Source of the DNA: Candidatus Eiseniibacteriota bacterium | GTDB lineage: Bacteria > Eisenbacteria > RBG-16-71-46 | Length of the DNA: 41,970 nucleotides | Assembly: GCA_016215625.1 (NCBI GenBank) | Contig: JACRIW010000082.1 | Coordinates: forward strand, 1 to 41,970 | Direction of reading: 5' to 3' | In this document: in pieces, positions 1-7,817 of the stretch | How the letters are laid out: each line of letters opens with the position of its first letter | How positions within the stretch are numbered: position 1 is the stretch's first letter | The notes under the pieces: generated by a model | The model's input: the letters and a program-made list of their open reading frames with translations, nothing else | Databases searched by the model: none | What the model was told of the DNA's origin: nothing | Translations under genes and position numbers: made by a program

Positions 1-2
1 AC

Positions 3-401
3 GCGCTCTTCGAAGAGCTGAAGGCGCTCCTCGCGCACGTCGTCCCGACCGGCGACATGGCGAGCGTGCTCAAGCGCGCGCTGCAGGTCGCGGTCGAGCA
101 GGAGAAGAAGCGCAAGTTCGCGAGCGGCGTGAAGTGCCGATCGCAGCGCAGCGAAGCCACGACCCGCGCGATCCCCGACGCGATCAAGCAGCAGGTGTTC
201 GCGCGCGACGGCGCCGCGTGCACGTTCGTCGGCGCCGAAGGCAAGCGCTGTGGCTCGACGTGGCGGTTGGAGCTCGACCACGTCCTGCCGGCCGCGCTCG
301 GCGGTGAAACCACTGTCGAGAACCTGCGCGTCCTCTGCCGCGCGCACAACCAGTTCGAGTCGGAGCGTGTGCTCGGCGCGTCGCATGGGGCGGCGACGTG
401 A
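3..401 (+). CDS. HNH endonuclease, C-terminal part (cut by window start)
   Basis: The reading frame is open from the first complete codon, so this is the end of a longer gene that begins outside the window; the ATG at 57 is internal. The visible 132 residues hold a helical linker rich in Glu and Lys, then an HNH nuclease core: an Arg-Asp-Gly turn (FARDGAACTF), a Cys pair, the LELDHVLPAALGG segment carrying the catalytic His, and ENLRVLCRAHNQFE with the last motif His and Asn. Families with this ending usually have an N-terminal DUF222-like domain, often occur in many copies per genome, and have no proven role (mobile-element nuclease or defence are both possible). The gene ends 17 bp before the stop of the convergent glycosyltransferase gene. 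Family call is firm, function is not. Confidence 0.8.
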   Translation, partial: ALFEELKALLAHVVPTGDMASVLKRALQVAVEQEKKRKFASGVKCRSQRSEATTRAIPDAIKQQVFARDGAACTFVGAEGKRCGSTWRLELDHVLPAALGGETTVENLRVLCRAHNQFESERVLGASHGAAT

Positions 402-418
402 GCGCCGCACCAAAAGGC

Positions 419-2011
419 TCACCGCCCCGCCGAATCCCCCGGCGCGATCGCGGGCGCCACCGTCCCGGCGCTGTCTGCCGCGACGGAATCCGCGTTCGCC
501 GCGCCCGCGGCACCGGCCGCGCCCGGCGTCTCGCTCGGCAGGACGCCGCCGCGCCCTTCGGCCGCGTGGAACCACACGACGTCGTTCGGGCCGCGCGTCG
601 GGCGGTCGGTGGGCGCCACGCCGGGGGCGGCGAGCGGCAGCGCGAGGTACTCCTCGCGGTTCACCCACACGGCGGCGCGGCCGGTCGTCCACGCGACGAA
701 ATCGGGCGTGTCCGTGAACACGAGCGCGGGGCGCTCGCCGGCTTCCGAGAAGCGCACGGCCAGGCCGATGCGCTCCTCCGACAGGCGCGCACGCGCCTCG
801 CGGCCCTCGCGCCACGCGTCGTGCAGCGCCATGCCGGTCGTGGGGGCGGAGAGCATGAACACGAGCGTCATCCACGTGCGCGAACGGCGCCCCCAGCGCG
901 GCAGGAACTCGCCCAGCTCGGCGCCCCCGCGCGCGGCGAACAGCGCGGCGCCGCACAGGAACGGCGTCAGGTAGCGCGGGTCGTACAGCGTCACGGTCAT
1001 CGTGAACACGGGAATCGCCGCGAGCACGAACGCCACCGCGGCGAGCGGCCGCGCACGTGGGCCCTGCGTCGCGGCGAGCAGCCCGAACGGCGCGAGCCAG
1101 CCGGTCGTCGACGCGGGCGCGGTGAACGCGCACTTGAGCGCGTGAGGGAAGAAGTCGAGCCACTTGGCCGGCAGCGACGGAAGCGCTTCGCGCAACGCCT
1201 GCGGCCACGCGCGCGGCGTCAGTGCGAAGTCGCGCATCACGGCGATCCCGGGCCGCTCACCCCAATAGCCGATCAGCAGGTAGCTCGACAGGTTGAAGAA
1301 CGGCGAGCCGGCGTTCGCGATGCCGTGCCACCACCAGGGCGCCGCGCACGCCGCGGCCACGAGCAGCAGCCGCCGCCGCGCGGGGCCCGCGATCCACGCG
1401 AGCACGGGCACGGCGAGCAGGAACTCCGGCCGCGCGAGCAGCCCGAGGCCGAGCGCGAGGCCGGCGCGCGTGCCGTGTGGCCGCGTGCGCAGCAGCTGGT
1501 CGAGCGCCAGCACCATCGCGAGCGCGCCCAGGGTGAGCGCGATGTCGTGGTGCACCGCGCGAATGACGAGCGGCGAGGTCGTGAAAAGCACGGCCGCGGC
1601 GCTCCCGACGGCGTCGCCCATCGTGCGCGCGCCGAGGCGCTGCGTGACGGCTGCGGCGAGCGTCGCGAAGAGCGCGGCGAACACCGGCAGGAAGCCGGCG
1701 ACCGACGACTTCGCGACCGCGACGAACGGCGCGAGCAGCACGGGCAGCAGCGGACCATGCACGAGCACGGGCACGGTGAGCGCGGCGTCACGCAGCGTCC
1801 AGAGCGGGGGATGGATGACCGGCGTGCGGAAGCCGTGGCCTTCGAGCAGCGCGCGCGCGACCGCGAGGTACTCCCACGAATCGTCGAGCGGGTCGGGCGC
1901 TCCGGCGCGCAGCACGAACAGGTCGAGCAGCCAGAACGCCGACACGAACGCGAGCGTGGCCGTGAAGGCCCCGGACGAGCCGCCGGATCGTGCCGTGTCG
2001 TGATCGCGCAT
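419..2011 (-). CDS. GT39/PMT-like integral membrane glycosyltransferase
   Basis: A 530-residue polytopic membrane protein. After a short cytoplasmic N-terminus and a first membrane helix comes an acidic loop (DPLDDSWEYLAVARALLEGHGF), which matches the Asp-containing first periplasmic loop of the GT-C fold in dolichol/undecaprenyl-phosphate mannosyl- and arabinosyl-transferases. About ten hydrophobic segments follow, then a soluble C-terminal part ending in an Ala/Asp/Ser-rich low-complexity tail. Such enzymes move sugars from a lipid-phosphate carrier to proteins, lipids or glycans outside the inner membrane. I chose the ATG at 2011 because longer versions add a charged Arg/Pro stretch and reach into the divergent gene's promoter. 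No Shine-Dalgarno is visible; promoter-like hexamers end 8 nt before the ATG. It is divergent from a deacetylase-like and methyltransferase pair, so a shared role in surface glycans is plausible. The acceptor cannot be told. Confidence 0.75.
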   Translation of the reverse strand: MRDHDTARSGGSSGAFTATLAFVSAFWLLDLFVLRAGAPDPLDDSWEYLAVARALLEGHGFRTPVIHPPLWTLRDAALTVPVLVHGPLLPVLLAPFVAVAKSSVAGFLPVFAALFATLAAAVTQRLGARTMGDAVGSAAAVLFTTSPLVIRAVHHDIALTLGALAMVLALDQLLRTRPHGTRAGLALGLGLLARPEFLLAVPVLAWIAGPARRRLLLVAAACAAPWWWHGIANAGSPFFNLSSYLLIGYWGERPGIAVMRDFALTPRAWPQALREALPSLPAKWLDFFPHALKCAFTAPASTTGWLAPFGLLAATQGPRARPLAAVAFVLAAIPVFTMTVTLYDPRYLTPFLCGAALFAARGGAELGEFLPRWGRRSRTWMTLVFMLSAPTTGMALHDAWREGREARARLSEERIGLAVRFSEAGERPALVFTDTPDFVAWTTGRAAVWVNREEYLALPLAAPGVAPTDRPTRGPNDVVWFHAAEGRGGVLPSETPGAAGAAGAANADSVAADSAGTVAPAIAPGDSAGR

Positions 2012-2019
2012 GGGCGGGC

Positions 2020-2048
2020 ACGGTGGCACAGCGGCGCGGGCCGGGCAA
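2020..2048 (-). promoter_or_regulatory. Putative promoter of the GT39-like gene (leaderless type)
   Basis: On the minus strand TTGCCC (2048-2043) is followed after 17 nt by CACCGT (2025-2020), and the ATG at 2011 begins 8 nt later. If used, transcription would start at or next to the A of the start codon, which fits the absence of a Shine-Dalgarno. The -10 is a weak match, so this is tentative. Confidence 0.35.
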
Positions 2049-2084
2049 CGGCGGCGGCGCGCAGGTTCCCCGGGCGAACCTCGT

Positions 2085-2092
2085 GCTATGGT
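2085..2092 (+). promoter_or_regulatory. Putative extended -10 promoter for the deacetylase-like/methyltransferase pair
   Basis: TGCTATGGT reads as an extended -10 (TG-n-TATGGT). No good -35 lies 17 nt upstream, which is usual for extended -10 sites. The expected start near 2099 leaves a leader of about 35 nt that carries GGAG (2122-2125), 8 nt before the GTG at 2134. Confidence 0.4.
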
Positions 2093-2133
2093 CCCGCTCC
2101 CTCGCAGACGCCGATCCACCCGGAGCCTCACGC

Positions 2134-3423
2134 GTGAACCTCGACTGGCATCGCCTCAAGGCGGTGGTTCTCGAAAGCGACGACTGGGGCCTGTGCGCCT
2201 GGGTTCCGGACGAACAGGCGCACCGCGTGCTCGCGGGCCAGCCCGCGTTCCGCTCCGAGGCCGGCCAGCGCTACGGGCGCTCGACGCTCGAGTCCGCGCA
2301 CGACGTGCAGCGGCTCGCGACGCTGCTGCTCGAGTTCCGCGGCGGCGACGGACTGCCGCCCGTGTGGCAGGCGAACACGATCGTCGCGGCGCCCGACTAC
2401 GCGCGACTCGTGCCGCCGCTCTTCGAGGTGGAGTCGCTGCCGCTCGTCGGGCTCGACACCCTCGCGGGCCGCTGGGCGCGCCCGGGCATGCTCGACGCCG
2501 TGCGCCACGCCGAAGCCTCGGGTGTGTGGTGGGCGGAACTGCACGGGCTGCATCACCTGCCCGAGCACACGTGGCTGCACGCATTGCGGCGCGGCCAGCA
2601 CGACGCGCGCGCCGCGCTCGAGCACCAGAGCCCGCTCTGCCTCGCGGTCGAATCGAGCGGCGAATACGACGCGGCCGAGCCGCGCGAAGTCCGCGCGCGC
2701 GTCCTGCGCGAGGCGGTGACGCGCTTCCGCGCGCTCTTCGGGCGCACGCCGACGTCGTTCTGCCCGCCGGACTACCGCTTCGACGACTGGCTCGAGGGCG
2801 AGGCGGAGTCGCTCGGGCTCACGACCTTCCAGGGCAAGCCGGAGCAGTCGGGCAGCCGTTGGACGGCGCTGCGCCGGCGCTGGCTCGGGCTGCAATTCCC
2901 GCACACGAACGGCGCGCGTTTCTACCTGCCGCCGCGCATCGCGTTCGAGCCGCGCGGCGGGGCCGACGCGCACGGCCGCATCGGGGTCGAGGCCGCGCAC
3001 CGCGGCGCGCGCGAGGCGTGGGGACGGGGCCGCCCGGCGGTGCTCAGCTCGCACCGGCTCAACTACGCGCATCTCGACGAGCCGTGGTCCGAAGCGAGCC
3101 GCACGGCGCTGCGCGAGCTGCTGTCCCGGCTCGCCGCCGACGGCGCGGTGTTCCTGACCGATTCCGAAGTGCGGCAGCTCGCCGAGCACGGCTGGTCGGC
3201 GCGCGCGCTGGGCGCGCGGGGCACGCTGCTGCGCGACTACGACGTGCCGCGCGAGGTCATCCGCATCGCGGCGCCCGAGGGCGCCACGGGCGCGGTGCTG
3301 CGCGCCGCGGGCGGATCGGACGGCTCCGCCGGCTCCGGCGAAGGCGAGGTCAAGGTCGAGGGCGGAATGGCCGAAGTCCGGGCGAACCTGGGCGAACATC
3401 TCATCGAGTGGACGAGGGCATGA
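2134..3423 (+). CDS. Polysaccharide deacetylase-like (glycoside hydrolase/deacetylase fold) protein
   Basis: A 429-residue soluble protein without signal peptide or membrane helix. It opens with a strand and acidic motif, VVLESDDWG, which looks like the first metal-binding strand of NodB-type deacetylases (there usually D-D). Further on it has AELHGLHHLPEH (His-rich), PPDYRFDDW near the middle and SSHRLNYAHLD near the C-terminal third; in deacetylase-fold proteins such His and Asp motifs ring the active site. The overall sequence is not a standard NodB domain, so enzymatic activity is inferred. Start: GTG 2134 with GGAG 8 nt upstream; the same frame is open further upstream, but that part is Arg/Gly/Ala-rich and runs into the divergent gene. 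It overlaps the methyltransferase by 4 bp (ATGA), so the two are translationally coupled. It could equally be an uncharacterised family that only shares the fold. Confidence 0.6.
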   Translation: MNLDWHRLKAVVLESDDWGLCAWVPDEQAHRVLAGQPAFRSEAGQRYGRSTLESAHDVQRLATLLLEFRGGDGLPPVWQANTIVAAPDYARLVPPLFEVESLPLVGLDTLAGRWARPGMLDAVRHAEASGVWWAELHGLHHLPEHTWLHALRRGQHDARAALEHQSPLCLAVESSGEYDAAEPREVRARVLREAVTRFRALFGRTPTSFCPPDYRFDDWLEGEAESLGLTTFQGKPEQSGSRWTALRRRWLGLQFPHTNGARFYLPPRIAFEPRGGADAHGRIGVEAAHRGAREAWGRGRPAVLSSHRLNYAHLDEPWSEASRTALRELLSRLAADGAVFLTDSEVRQLAEHGWSARALGARGTLLRDYDVPREVIRIAAPEGATGAVLRAAGGSDGSAGSGEGEVKVEGGMAEVRANLGEHLIEWTRA

Positions 3424-4133
3424 GCGGACTCTGGCGACGCGTGAGCGGTGGGGCGACCGGCAAGTGGTCGTTCTGGAAGTTCAACTGGCTCGCGAACCAC
3501 AAGATCATTCGCGCGCTCGAGAAGGCGCGGCCGTACGCGAAGGGCGAGCTGCTCGACATGGGCTGCGGCGCCAAGCCGTTCGCGCCGATCTTCGACGGCC
3601 AGGTCACGCGCTACTGGGGCACCGACCTGTCACAGTCGCAGTACCTGGGCGGCGCGCGCCTCGACGCGTTCGCGAAGGCCGAGCAGCAGCCGTTCCGCGC
3701 GGGCTCGTTCGACACGGTCATGGGACTGTCCATGCTCACCTACCTGCCCGAGCCCGTGCGCATGATCGAGGAGGCGCACCGCGTGCTGCGCCCCGGCGGC
3801 GTGCTCATCCTCGAGTTCACGCAGATGGTGCCGCTGCACGACGAGCCGTGGGATTTCTTCCGGTTCACGCGCTACGGCGCGAAACACCTGCTCGAGCAGG
3901 CGGGCTTCACCCCGGTCGAGTACATCCCGATCGGCGGGATCTGGTCGCGGGTGGGGCTCTCGACCATCGCGGGGCTGAACCGGATCAACCGCGGGCCGAC
4001 GCGTGTGATCACCGAGATCCCGGTCCGGCTGCTGTACATGGTCGTGCAGCTGGCCTGCGAGGGCCTGGACCGCCTGTTCGGCGATTCCCGGGAGGTCCTG
4101 TCCCACCTGGTGGTCGCCCGGCGAAATCCTTGA
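3420..4133 (+). CDS. Class I SAM-dependent methyltransferase
   Basis: A 237-residue protein of the methyltransferase-11 type. Motif I is LLDMGCGAKPFAPIF (about residues 42-56), an acidic end of strand 2 follows in WGTDLSQSQ, then FDTVMGLSMLTYLPEPVRMIEEAHRVLRPGGVLILEF, which holds motifs II and III and the post-motif helix typical of the family. The substrate cannot be read from sequence; linkage to a deacetylase-like gene (ATGA overlap, shared promoter) and a divergent membrane glycosyltransferase suggests a sugar, lipid carrier or glycan. A hydrophobic stretch near residues 195-212 may bind membrane. Its TGA stop (4131-4133) lies inside the -35 hexamer of the next gene's promoter. Confidence 0.8.
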   Translation: MSGLWRRVSGGATGKWSFWKFNWLANHKIIRALEKARPYAKGELLDMGCGAKPFAPIFDGQVTRYWGTDLSQSQYLGGARLDAFAKAEQQPFRAGSFDTVMGLSMLTYLPEPVRMIEEAHRVLRPGGVLILEFTQMVPLHDEPWDFFRFTRYGAKHLLEQAGFTPVEYIPIGGIWSRVGLSTIAGLNRINRGPTRVITEIPVRLLYMVVQLACEGLDRLFGDSREVLSHLVVARRNP

Positions 4134-4159
4134 CGTTTGCGCGCGGGGCCGACTAGCCT
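4130..4159 (+). promoter_or_regulatory. Promoter of the acyl-CoA ligase gene (leaderless type)
   Basis: TTGACG (4130-4135), an 18-nt spacer and TAGCCT (4154-4159), then 9 nt to the ATG at 4169. Transcription is expected to start within about 3 nt of the ATG, and there is no Shine-Dalgarno, so the mRNA is probably leaderless or nearly so. The -35 contains the stop codon of the methyltransferase gene. Confidence 0.6.
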
Positions 4160-4168
4160 TCGGCCCCT

Positions 4169-5917
4169 ATGAACAGCCCGCGCACCGTCGCACCCACCCC
4201 GGTCGTTCGTACCCTTCCGCAGCTCATGGACTTCGCCGCCCAACAGTACGGTGAAACGTCCTTCGTCCTCCGCCGCGAACGGGACGCCTGGAAGGGTTAC
4301 ACCTTCGCCGAAGCCGCTCGCGCCACCCATGCCTTCACCGCGCTCCTCGAGCGCGTGGGCGTCAAGCCCGGGGACCGGGTCGGCCTGCAGAGCGAGAACC
4401 GTCCCGAGTGGGGGCTGGCCTACATGGCCATCCTCGAGGCCGGTGCCGTCGTGGTGCCGCTCGACGCCATGCTCAAGGCGCAGGAGGTCGGCGAGATCCT
4501 CGTGACGGCCGGCGCCACGTTCTGCGTCACGAGCGCCCGCCAGCACGCCGTCGTCGAAGCCGCGCGCGCCGCGCGAACGCCCGAACTGCGGATGGTCGCG
4601 CTCGACCCGATGGAAGGGCTGCCGTGCTGGGACGACGCGCAGCGCGACTTCCCGAACGAGCCGCCCCGTGCGCCGCGCGCCGAGTCGGGCGACCTCGCGG
4701 TCATCATCTTCACCTCCGGCACGACGGGGCAGGCGAAGGGCGTCATGCTGTCGCACGCCAACCTGCTCTACAACGCCGAGGGTGTGGCGCGCACGATCGA
4801 CTGTGGTCCCGGCGACCGCATGCTGAGCGTGCTGCCCATGCACCACACGTTCGAGAGCACGATCGGGTTCATCTGCGCGCTGCGCTGCGGCGCCTCGGTC
4901 GCCTACGCGCGCGGGCTCGACTCGAAGCAGCTGCGCGAGGACATGCGCTCGTCCGACGCGACGATCTTCGTGGCCGTGCCGCTGCTCTACGAGAAGCTGC
5001 TGACGGCCATCCACAAGGGCATCGAGGACCTGCCGGCGCCGCGCAAGCTGATGGTGAAGTCGCTGTTCTGGACCTCGCGCCTCGTGCGCATGCTCACGGG
5101 CATGCGCATCGGCAAGCAGCTGCTTCGTCCGATCCGCGAGAAGGCGGGGCTGGGCAAGATCCGCATCTTCGCGTGCGGCGCGGCGGCGCTCTCCACGGAA
5201 GTCTTCTGGGGCTACACCGACTTCGGCTGGTGCATGGTCGAGGGCTACGGCCTGACCGAGACCTCGCCCGTCGCGTGCCTGAACCGCCCGCAGCGCTCGA
5301 ACCCGGGCGGCGTGGGCTGGCCACTCGTCGGCGTCGAGGTGAAGATCGACGCGCCGGACGCGGAGGGCAACGGCGAGATCGCCGTGCGCGGCCCGAACGT
5401 GATGCTCGGCTACTACGGCAATCCGGAAGCGACCGCGGAAGTGCTGCGCGACGGCTGGTTCTACACGGGCGACCTCGGCACGTTCCTGCCCGACGGCCGC
5501 GTGAAGATCACCGGCCGGCTCAAGAACATGATCGCGACCGCCGCGGGCAAGAAGATCTATCCCGAGGAAGTCGAAGTGCAGCTCGTGAACAGCCCGTACG
5601 TGCTCGAGGTCGTCGTCGCCGGCGGCAAGGACGCGAAGGGCGAGCGCGAGGAAGTGCACGCGCACATCTACCCGAACATGCCCGAGCTCGAGCTGCTCGC
5701 GCGCTCCCAGGGCAAGGTCTGCGACGACGCGTTCGTCGAGGCCACGCTCAAGGCGGACGTCGAGGCGCGCTGCGAACCGCTGGCGGCGTATAAGCGCGTC
5801 AAGCGCGTGCTCGTGCGCAAGGGCGAGTTCCCCAAGACGACCACGGGCAAGATCAAGCGCCAGAACCTGGCGGCGGACATGCTCGCGCCGCCGATGCGCG
5901 CGAGCGGCGTGGCCTGA
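4169..5917 (+). CDS. Long-chain acyl-CoA ligase (AMP-binding, ANL superfamily)
   Basis: A 582-residue adenylate-forming enzyme that would activate a fatty or related acid with ATP and CoA. All core motifs are intact: the phosphate loop TSGTTGQAKG (residues 182-191), the aromatic/adenine motif GYGLTETSP (359-367), YTGDLG and the hinge region GRVKITGRLKNMI near 445, and the C-terminal catalytic Lys in PKTTTGKIKRQ near residue 560. Length fits the FadD/FAA branch rather than the short acetyl-CoA synthetase type. The chain length preference cannot be told. It stands alone between its own promoter and a long hairpin shared with the convergent gene. etfBA lies about 12 kb away and could serve the same fatty-acid oxidation, but that is inference. 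Confidence 0.88.
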   Translation: MNSPRTVAPTPVVRTLPQLMDFAAQQYGETSFVLRRERDAWKGYTFAEAARATHAFTALLERVGVKPGDRVGLQSENRPEWGLAYMAILEAGAVVVPLDAMLKAQEVGEILVTAGATFCVTSARQHAVVEAARAARTPELRMVALDPMEGLPCWDDAQRDFPNEPPRAPRAESGDLAVIIFTSGTTGQAKGVMLSHANLLYNAEGVARTIDCGPGDRMLSVLPMHHTFESTIGFICALRCGASVAYARGLDSKQLREDMRSSDATIFVAVPLLYEKLLTAIHKGIEDLPAPRKLMVKSLFWTSRLVRMLTGMRIGKQLLRPIREKAGLGKIRIFACGAAALSTEVFWGYTDFGWCMVEGYGLTETSPVACLNRPQRSNPGGVGWPLVGVEVKIDAPDAEGNGEIAVRGPNVMLGYYGNPEATAEVLRDGWFYTGDLGTFLPDGRVKITGRLKNMIATAAGKKIYPEEVEVQLVNSPYVLEVVVAGGKDAKGEREEVHAHIYPNMPELELLARSQGKVCDDAFVEATLKADVEARCEPLAAYKRVKRVLVRKGEFPKTTTGKIKRQNLAADMLAPPMRASGVA

Positions 5918-5941
5918 CCGTCACGCGGAGCCGGAAACGAA

Positions 5942-5974
5942 ATCGCGCGGCGCCGGAGCACGGCGCCGCGCGAT
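5942..5974. terminator. Bidirectional hairpin between convergent genes
   Basis: A perfect 14-bp inverted repeat (5942-5955 with 5961-5974) around the loop GAGCA. It lies between the stop of the acyl-CoA ligase gene (5917) and the stop of the minus-strand gene (5977). On the minus strand it is followed by TTCGTTTCC, a weak T-rich tail; the plus strand has only CTTC. Best read as a two-way terminator or mRNA-end stabiliser. Confidence 0.7.
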
Positions 5975-5976
5975 CT

Positions 5977-6360
5977 TCATCTGGCGGGAAGCGGGATCGG
6001 CTCGCTCGACGACGACACCGTGCCGACGTCCTCGATCCGGAACCGGTAGCGCGACGTGGGGCCGGAGCCCGCGAGGTGGCCGTTCCACTGCGGCTCGCCG
6101 GGGGCGTCGCCCCACTGCCAGACGAGGTGGAACTCGCCGTTCGTGACGGGCGCGATCGGAATCGTGGCGCTCGCGCCGGGCGCGAGTTCCTCGCGCACGA
6201 CGGTCTCGCCGCCGCTGCGGAGGCGGATGCGCGTCACGGGGCGGCTGGTCGCGTTCTCGATGACGGCTTCGGAGTGCGGCCCGCGGCGCAGGCCGTCACG
6301 GTGATTCCAGCCGTACCACGCCACGTAGGCGAACAGCGCGAAGAAGAGCAGTCGTTTCAT
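5977..6360 (-). CDS. Small membrane-anchored protein of unknown function
   Basis: 127 residues. The N-terminus MKRLLFFALFAYVAWYGWNH is a short hydrophobic segment, either an uncleaved anchor or a signal peptide, and the rest is predicted soluble and rich in beta structure (VIENATSRPVTRIRLRSGGETVVREELAPGASATIPI), resembling a small Ig- or FixG-like sandwich. A GGGAGG Shine-Dalgarno lies just upstream of the ATG at 6360, which supports a real gene. The C-terminal residues are Ser/Pro-rich. I do not recognise the family. It follows the MFS gene on the same strand 90 bp downstream and may be co-transcribed with it. Confidence 0.6.
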   Translation of the reverse strand: MKRLLFFALFAYVAWYGWNHRDGLRRGPHSEAVIENATSRPVTRIRLRSGGETVVREELAPGASATIPIAPVTNGEFHLVWQWGDAPGEPQWNGHLAGSGPTSRYRFRIEDVGTVSSSSEPIPLPAR

Positions 6361-6450
6361 CGGGGCCTCCCTCGGTCGAATGCACGTCCGGCCTGATGCG
6401 GGCGTTATCGGCGGCCCGCGGCAAGGGCGTGATGCCGCATTCGCCCGGCG

Positions 6451-7740
6451 TCAGTCGGGAATCGTGCCCTCGCCGCGGCGGCCCTTGGCCTCTTCGCTCA
6501 GGCGTACTTCGGCTCCCAGTTCCGGCATGCCGTGATAGGCACGCCAGAACAGGATCGCCGCGATCCCGTAGAGCCCGGCGGTGAGGTAGAACGGCGTCGC
6601 GAAGCCGAACTTCTCGATGATCAGCCCGGCCCCGGCCGCGCTCACGGCCCAGCCGATGTTCCACACGAGATTGATCGTGCTGGTCGCGCGCGCGCGCAGC
6701 GCCGGCGGCATCGCCTCCATGATGAAGGTCTGCACGAGCGGGGTGGACGCCTGCATGAGCGTGGCGCGCGCCCAGAACGACACGGCGGCGACCTCGATCC
6801 GGCGCTCGGCCCCGAGCGTCACCAGGAACGGGAGCGAGAGCAGCTGGCTCGCGGTCGCGGTGCGCAGCTTGCCGAAGCGGCGTGCGATCGCCGGGCCGAG
6901 CAGCGAGGCGGTCGCGGTGAAGATCTGCGCGATCGAGAAGATCGTGCCGATCTTCGCGCTCGAGCAGCCGAAGCGGTCCTTGAAGTAGAGGTTCATGAAC
7001 GGGATCACGAGGCCCGCACCCATGCCGATGAGGAGCGCGTTGATCGCGACCGGAGCGAGCGCGCGCGCCTGCTCGCGGTTCGGGATCGGCGTCTCGTTCG
7101 CGAGCGCGGATTCCCGCCCGCCGCCGATCTGCCCGAGCGGCACGATCGAGCACATGGCGAGCACGGCCGCGCCGAGCAGCGTCGCGCGGTACGACGTGAA
7201 CAGCGTGACGCCGGGCCAGAGCGCTTCGATGCCACGCGGGATCGCGCCGCCCACGGCGCTCCCGACGACGCCCGCGACGAGCGCCGCGGCGAAGAACGTG
7301 CTGAACAGGTGCGTGCGCTCGCGCGTGGTGGAGTGCTCGGAGAGGAAGGGCGCCGCGGCGATCTGGAAGAACGACTGGCCGACGCCGACCACGAAGCCGG
7401 TCGCGAGCAGCGTCGGCCCGTGCACGGTCGTCGCCCGCAGGATGTGGCCGATGCCTTCGAGCACGGCGCCCAGCATGAGGCTGCGCCTGCGCCCCCAGCG
7501 TTCGGCGAGGATCCCCGCGGGACTCGCGGCCACGGCGACGCCGATCGCGTTCATGGACACGGCGCGGCCGACGAAGCTCTCCGGGAAGCCCGCTTCGACG
7601 AGGTAGAGGTTGAAGAGCACGGAGTACACGCCGTGCGCGGTCCAGATGAGGAACTCGGCGAGCAGGTAGAACCGGGCCGGGCGCGAGAACAGCCGCGCGG
7701 CATCGAGGAAGTCGTGGATCACGTCGCGCAACGCGCGCAT
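6451..7740 (-). CDS. Major facilitator superfamily transporter
   Basis: A 429-residue protein with about 12 hydrophobic helices in two halves. The loop between helices 2 and 3 carries GILAERWGRRRSLMLG, the MFS signature (G-x3-D/E-R-x-G-R-R), and the centre has a hydrophilic linker. This suggests a proton-linked efflux or uptake carrier; the substrate is unknown. The ATG at 7740 has GGGAG about 6 nt upstream, so the longer version from 7788, which would run through a terminator hairpin, is rejected. The gene begins 11 nt after the T-tract of the upstream regulator's terminator, so there is no room for a separate promoter between them; expression may depend on readthrough. The neighbouring XRE-cupin gene is a natural candidate regulator. 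Confidence 0.8.
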   Translation of the reverse strand: MRALRDVIHDFLDAARLFSRPARFYLLAEFLIWTAHGVYSVLFNLYLVEAGFPESFVGRAVSMNAIGVAVAASPAGILAERWGRRRSLMLGAVLEGIGHILRATTVHGPTLLATGFVVGVGQSFFQIAAAPFLSEHSTTRERTHLFSTFFAAALVAGVVGSAVGGAIPRGIEALWPGVTLFTSYRATLLGAAVLAMCSIVPLGQIGGGRESALANETPIPNREQARALAPVAINALLIGMGAGLVIPFMNLYFKDRFGCSSAKIGTIFSIAQIFTATASLLGPAIARRFGKLRTATASQLLSLPFLVTLGAERRIEVAAVSFWARATLMQASTPLVQTFIMEAMPPALRARATSTINLVWNIGWAVSAAGAGLIIEKFGFATPFYLTAGLYGIAAILFWRAYHGMPELGAEVRLSEEAKGRRGEGTIPD

Positions 7741-7751
7741 GCAGCTCCCGG

Positions 7752-7788
7752 AAAAGAAAGAAGAGTGGCGGCCCTCGCGAGCCGCCAC
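7752..7788 (-). terminator. Rho-independent terminator after the XRE-cupin gene
   Basis: On the minus strand an 8-bp stem (7788-7781 with 7772-7765, loop of 8) is followed by the T-rich tail TCTTCTTTCTTTT (7764-7752). It sits directly in front of the Shine-Dalgarno of the MFS gene. Confidence 0.7.
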
Positions 7789-7817
7789 CCTGAAGATGCG
7801 TGGAGTGTGCTCTCGTT

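Noticed and set aside
398..2137. A 579-codon plus-strand frame opposite the GT39-like gene
   Set aside because: Arg/Ala/His-rich shadow; the minus strand encodes a coherent membrane protein.
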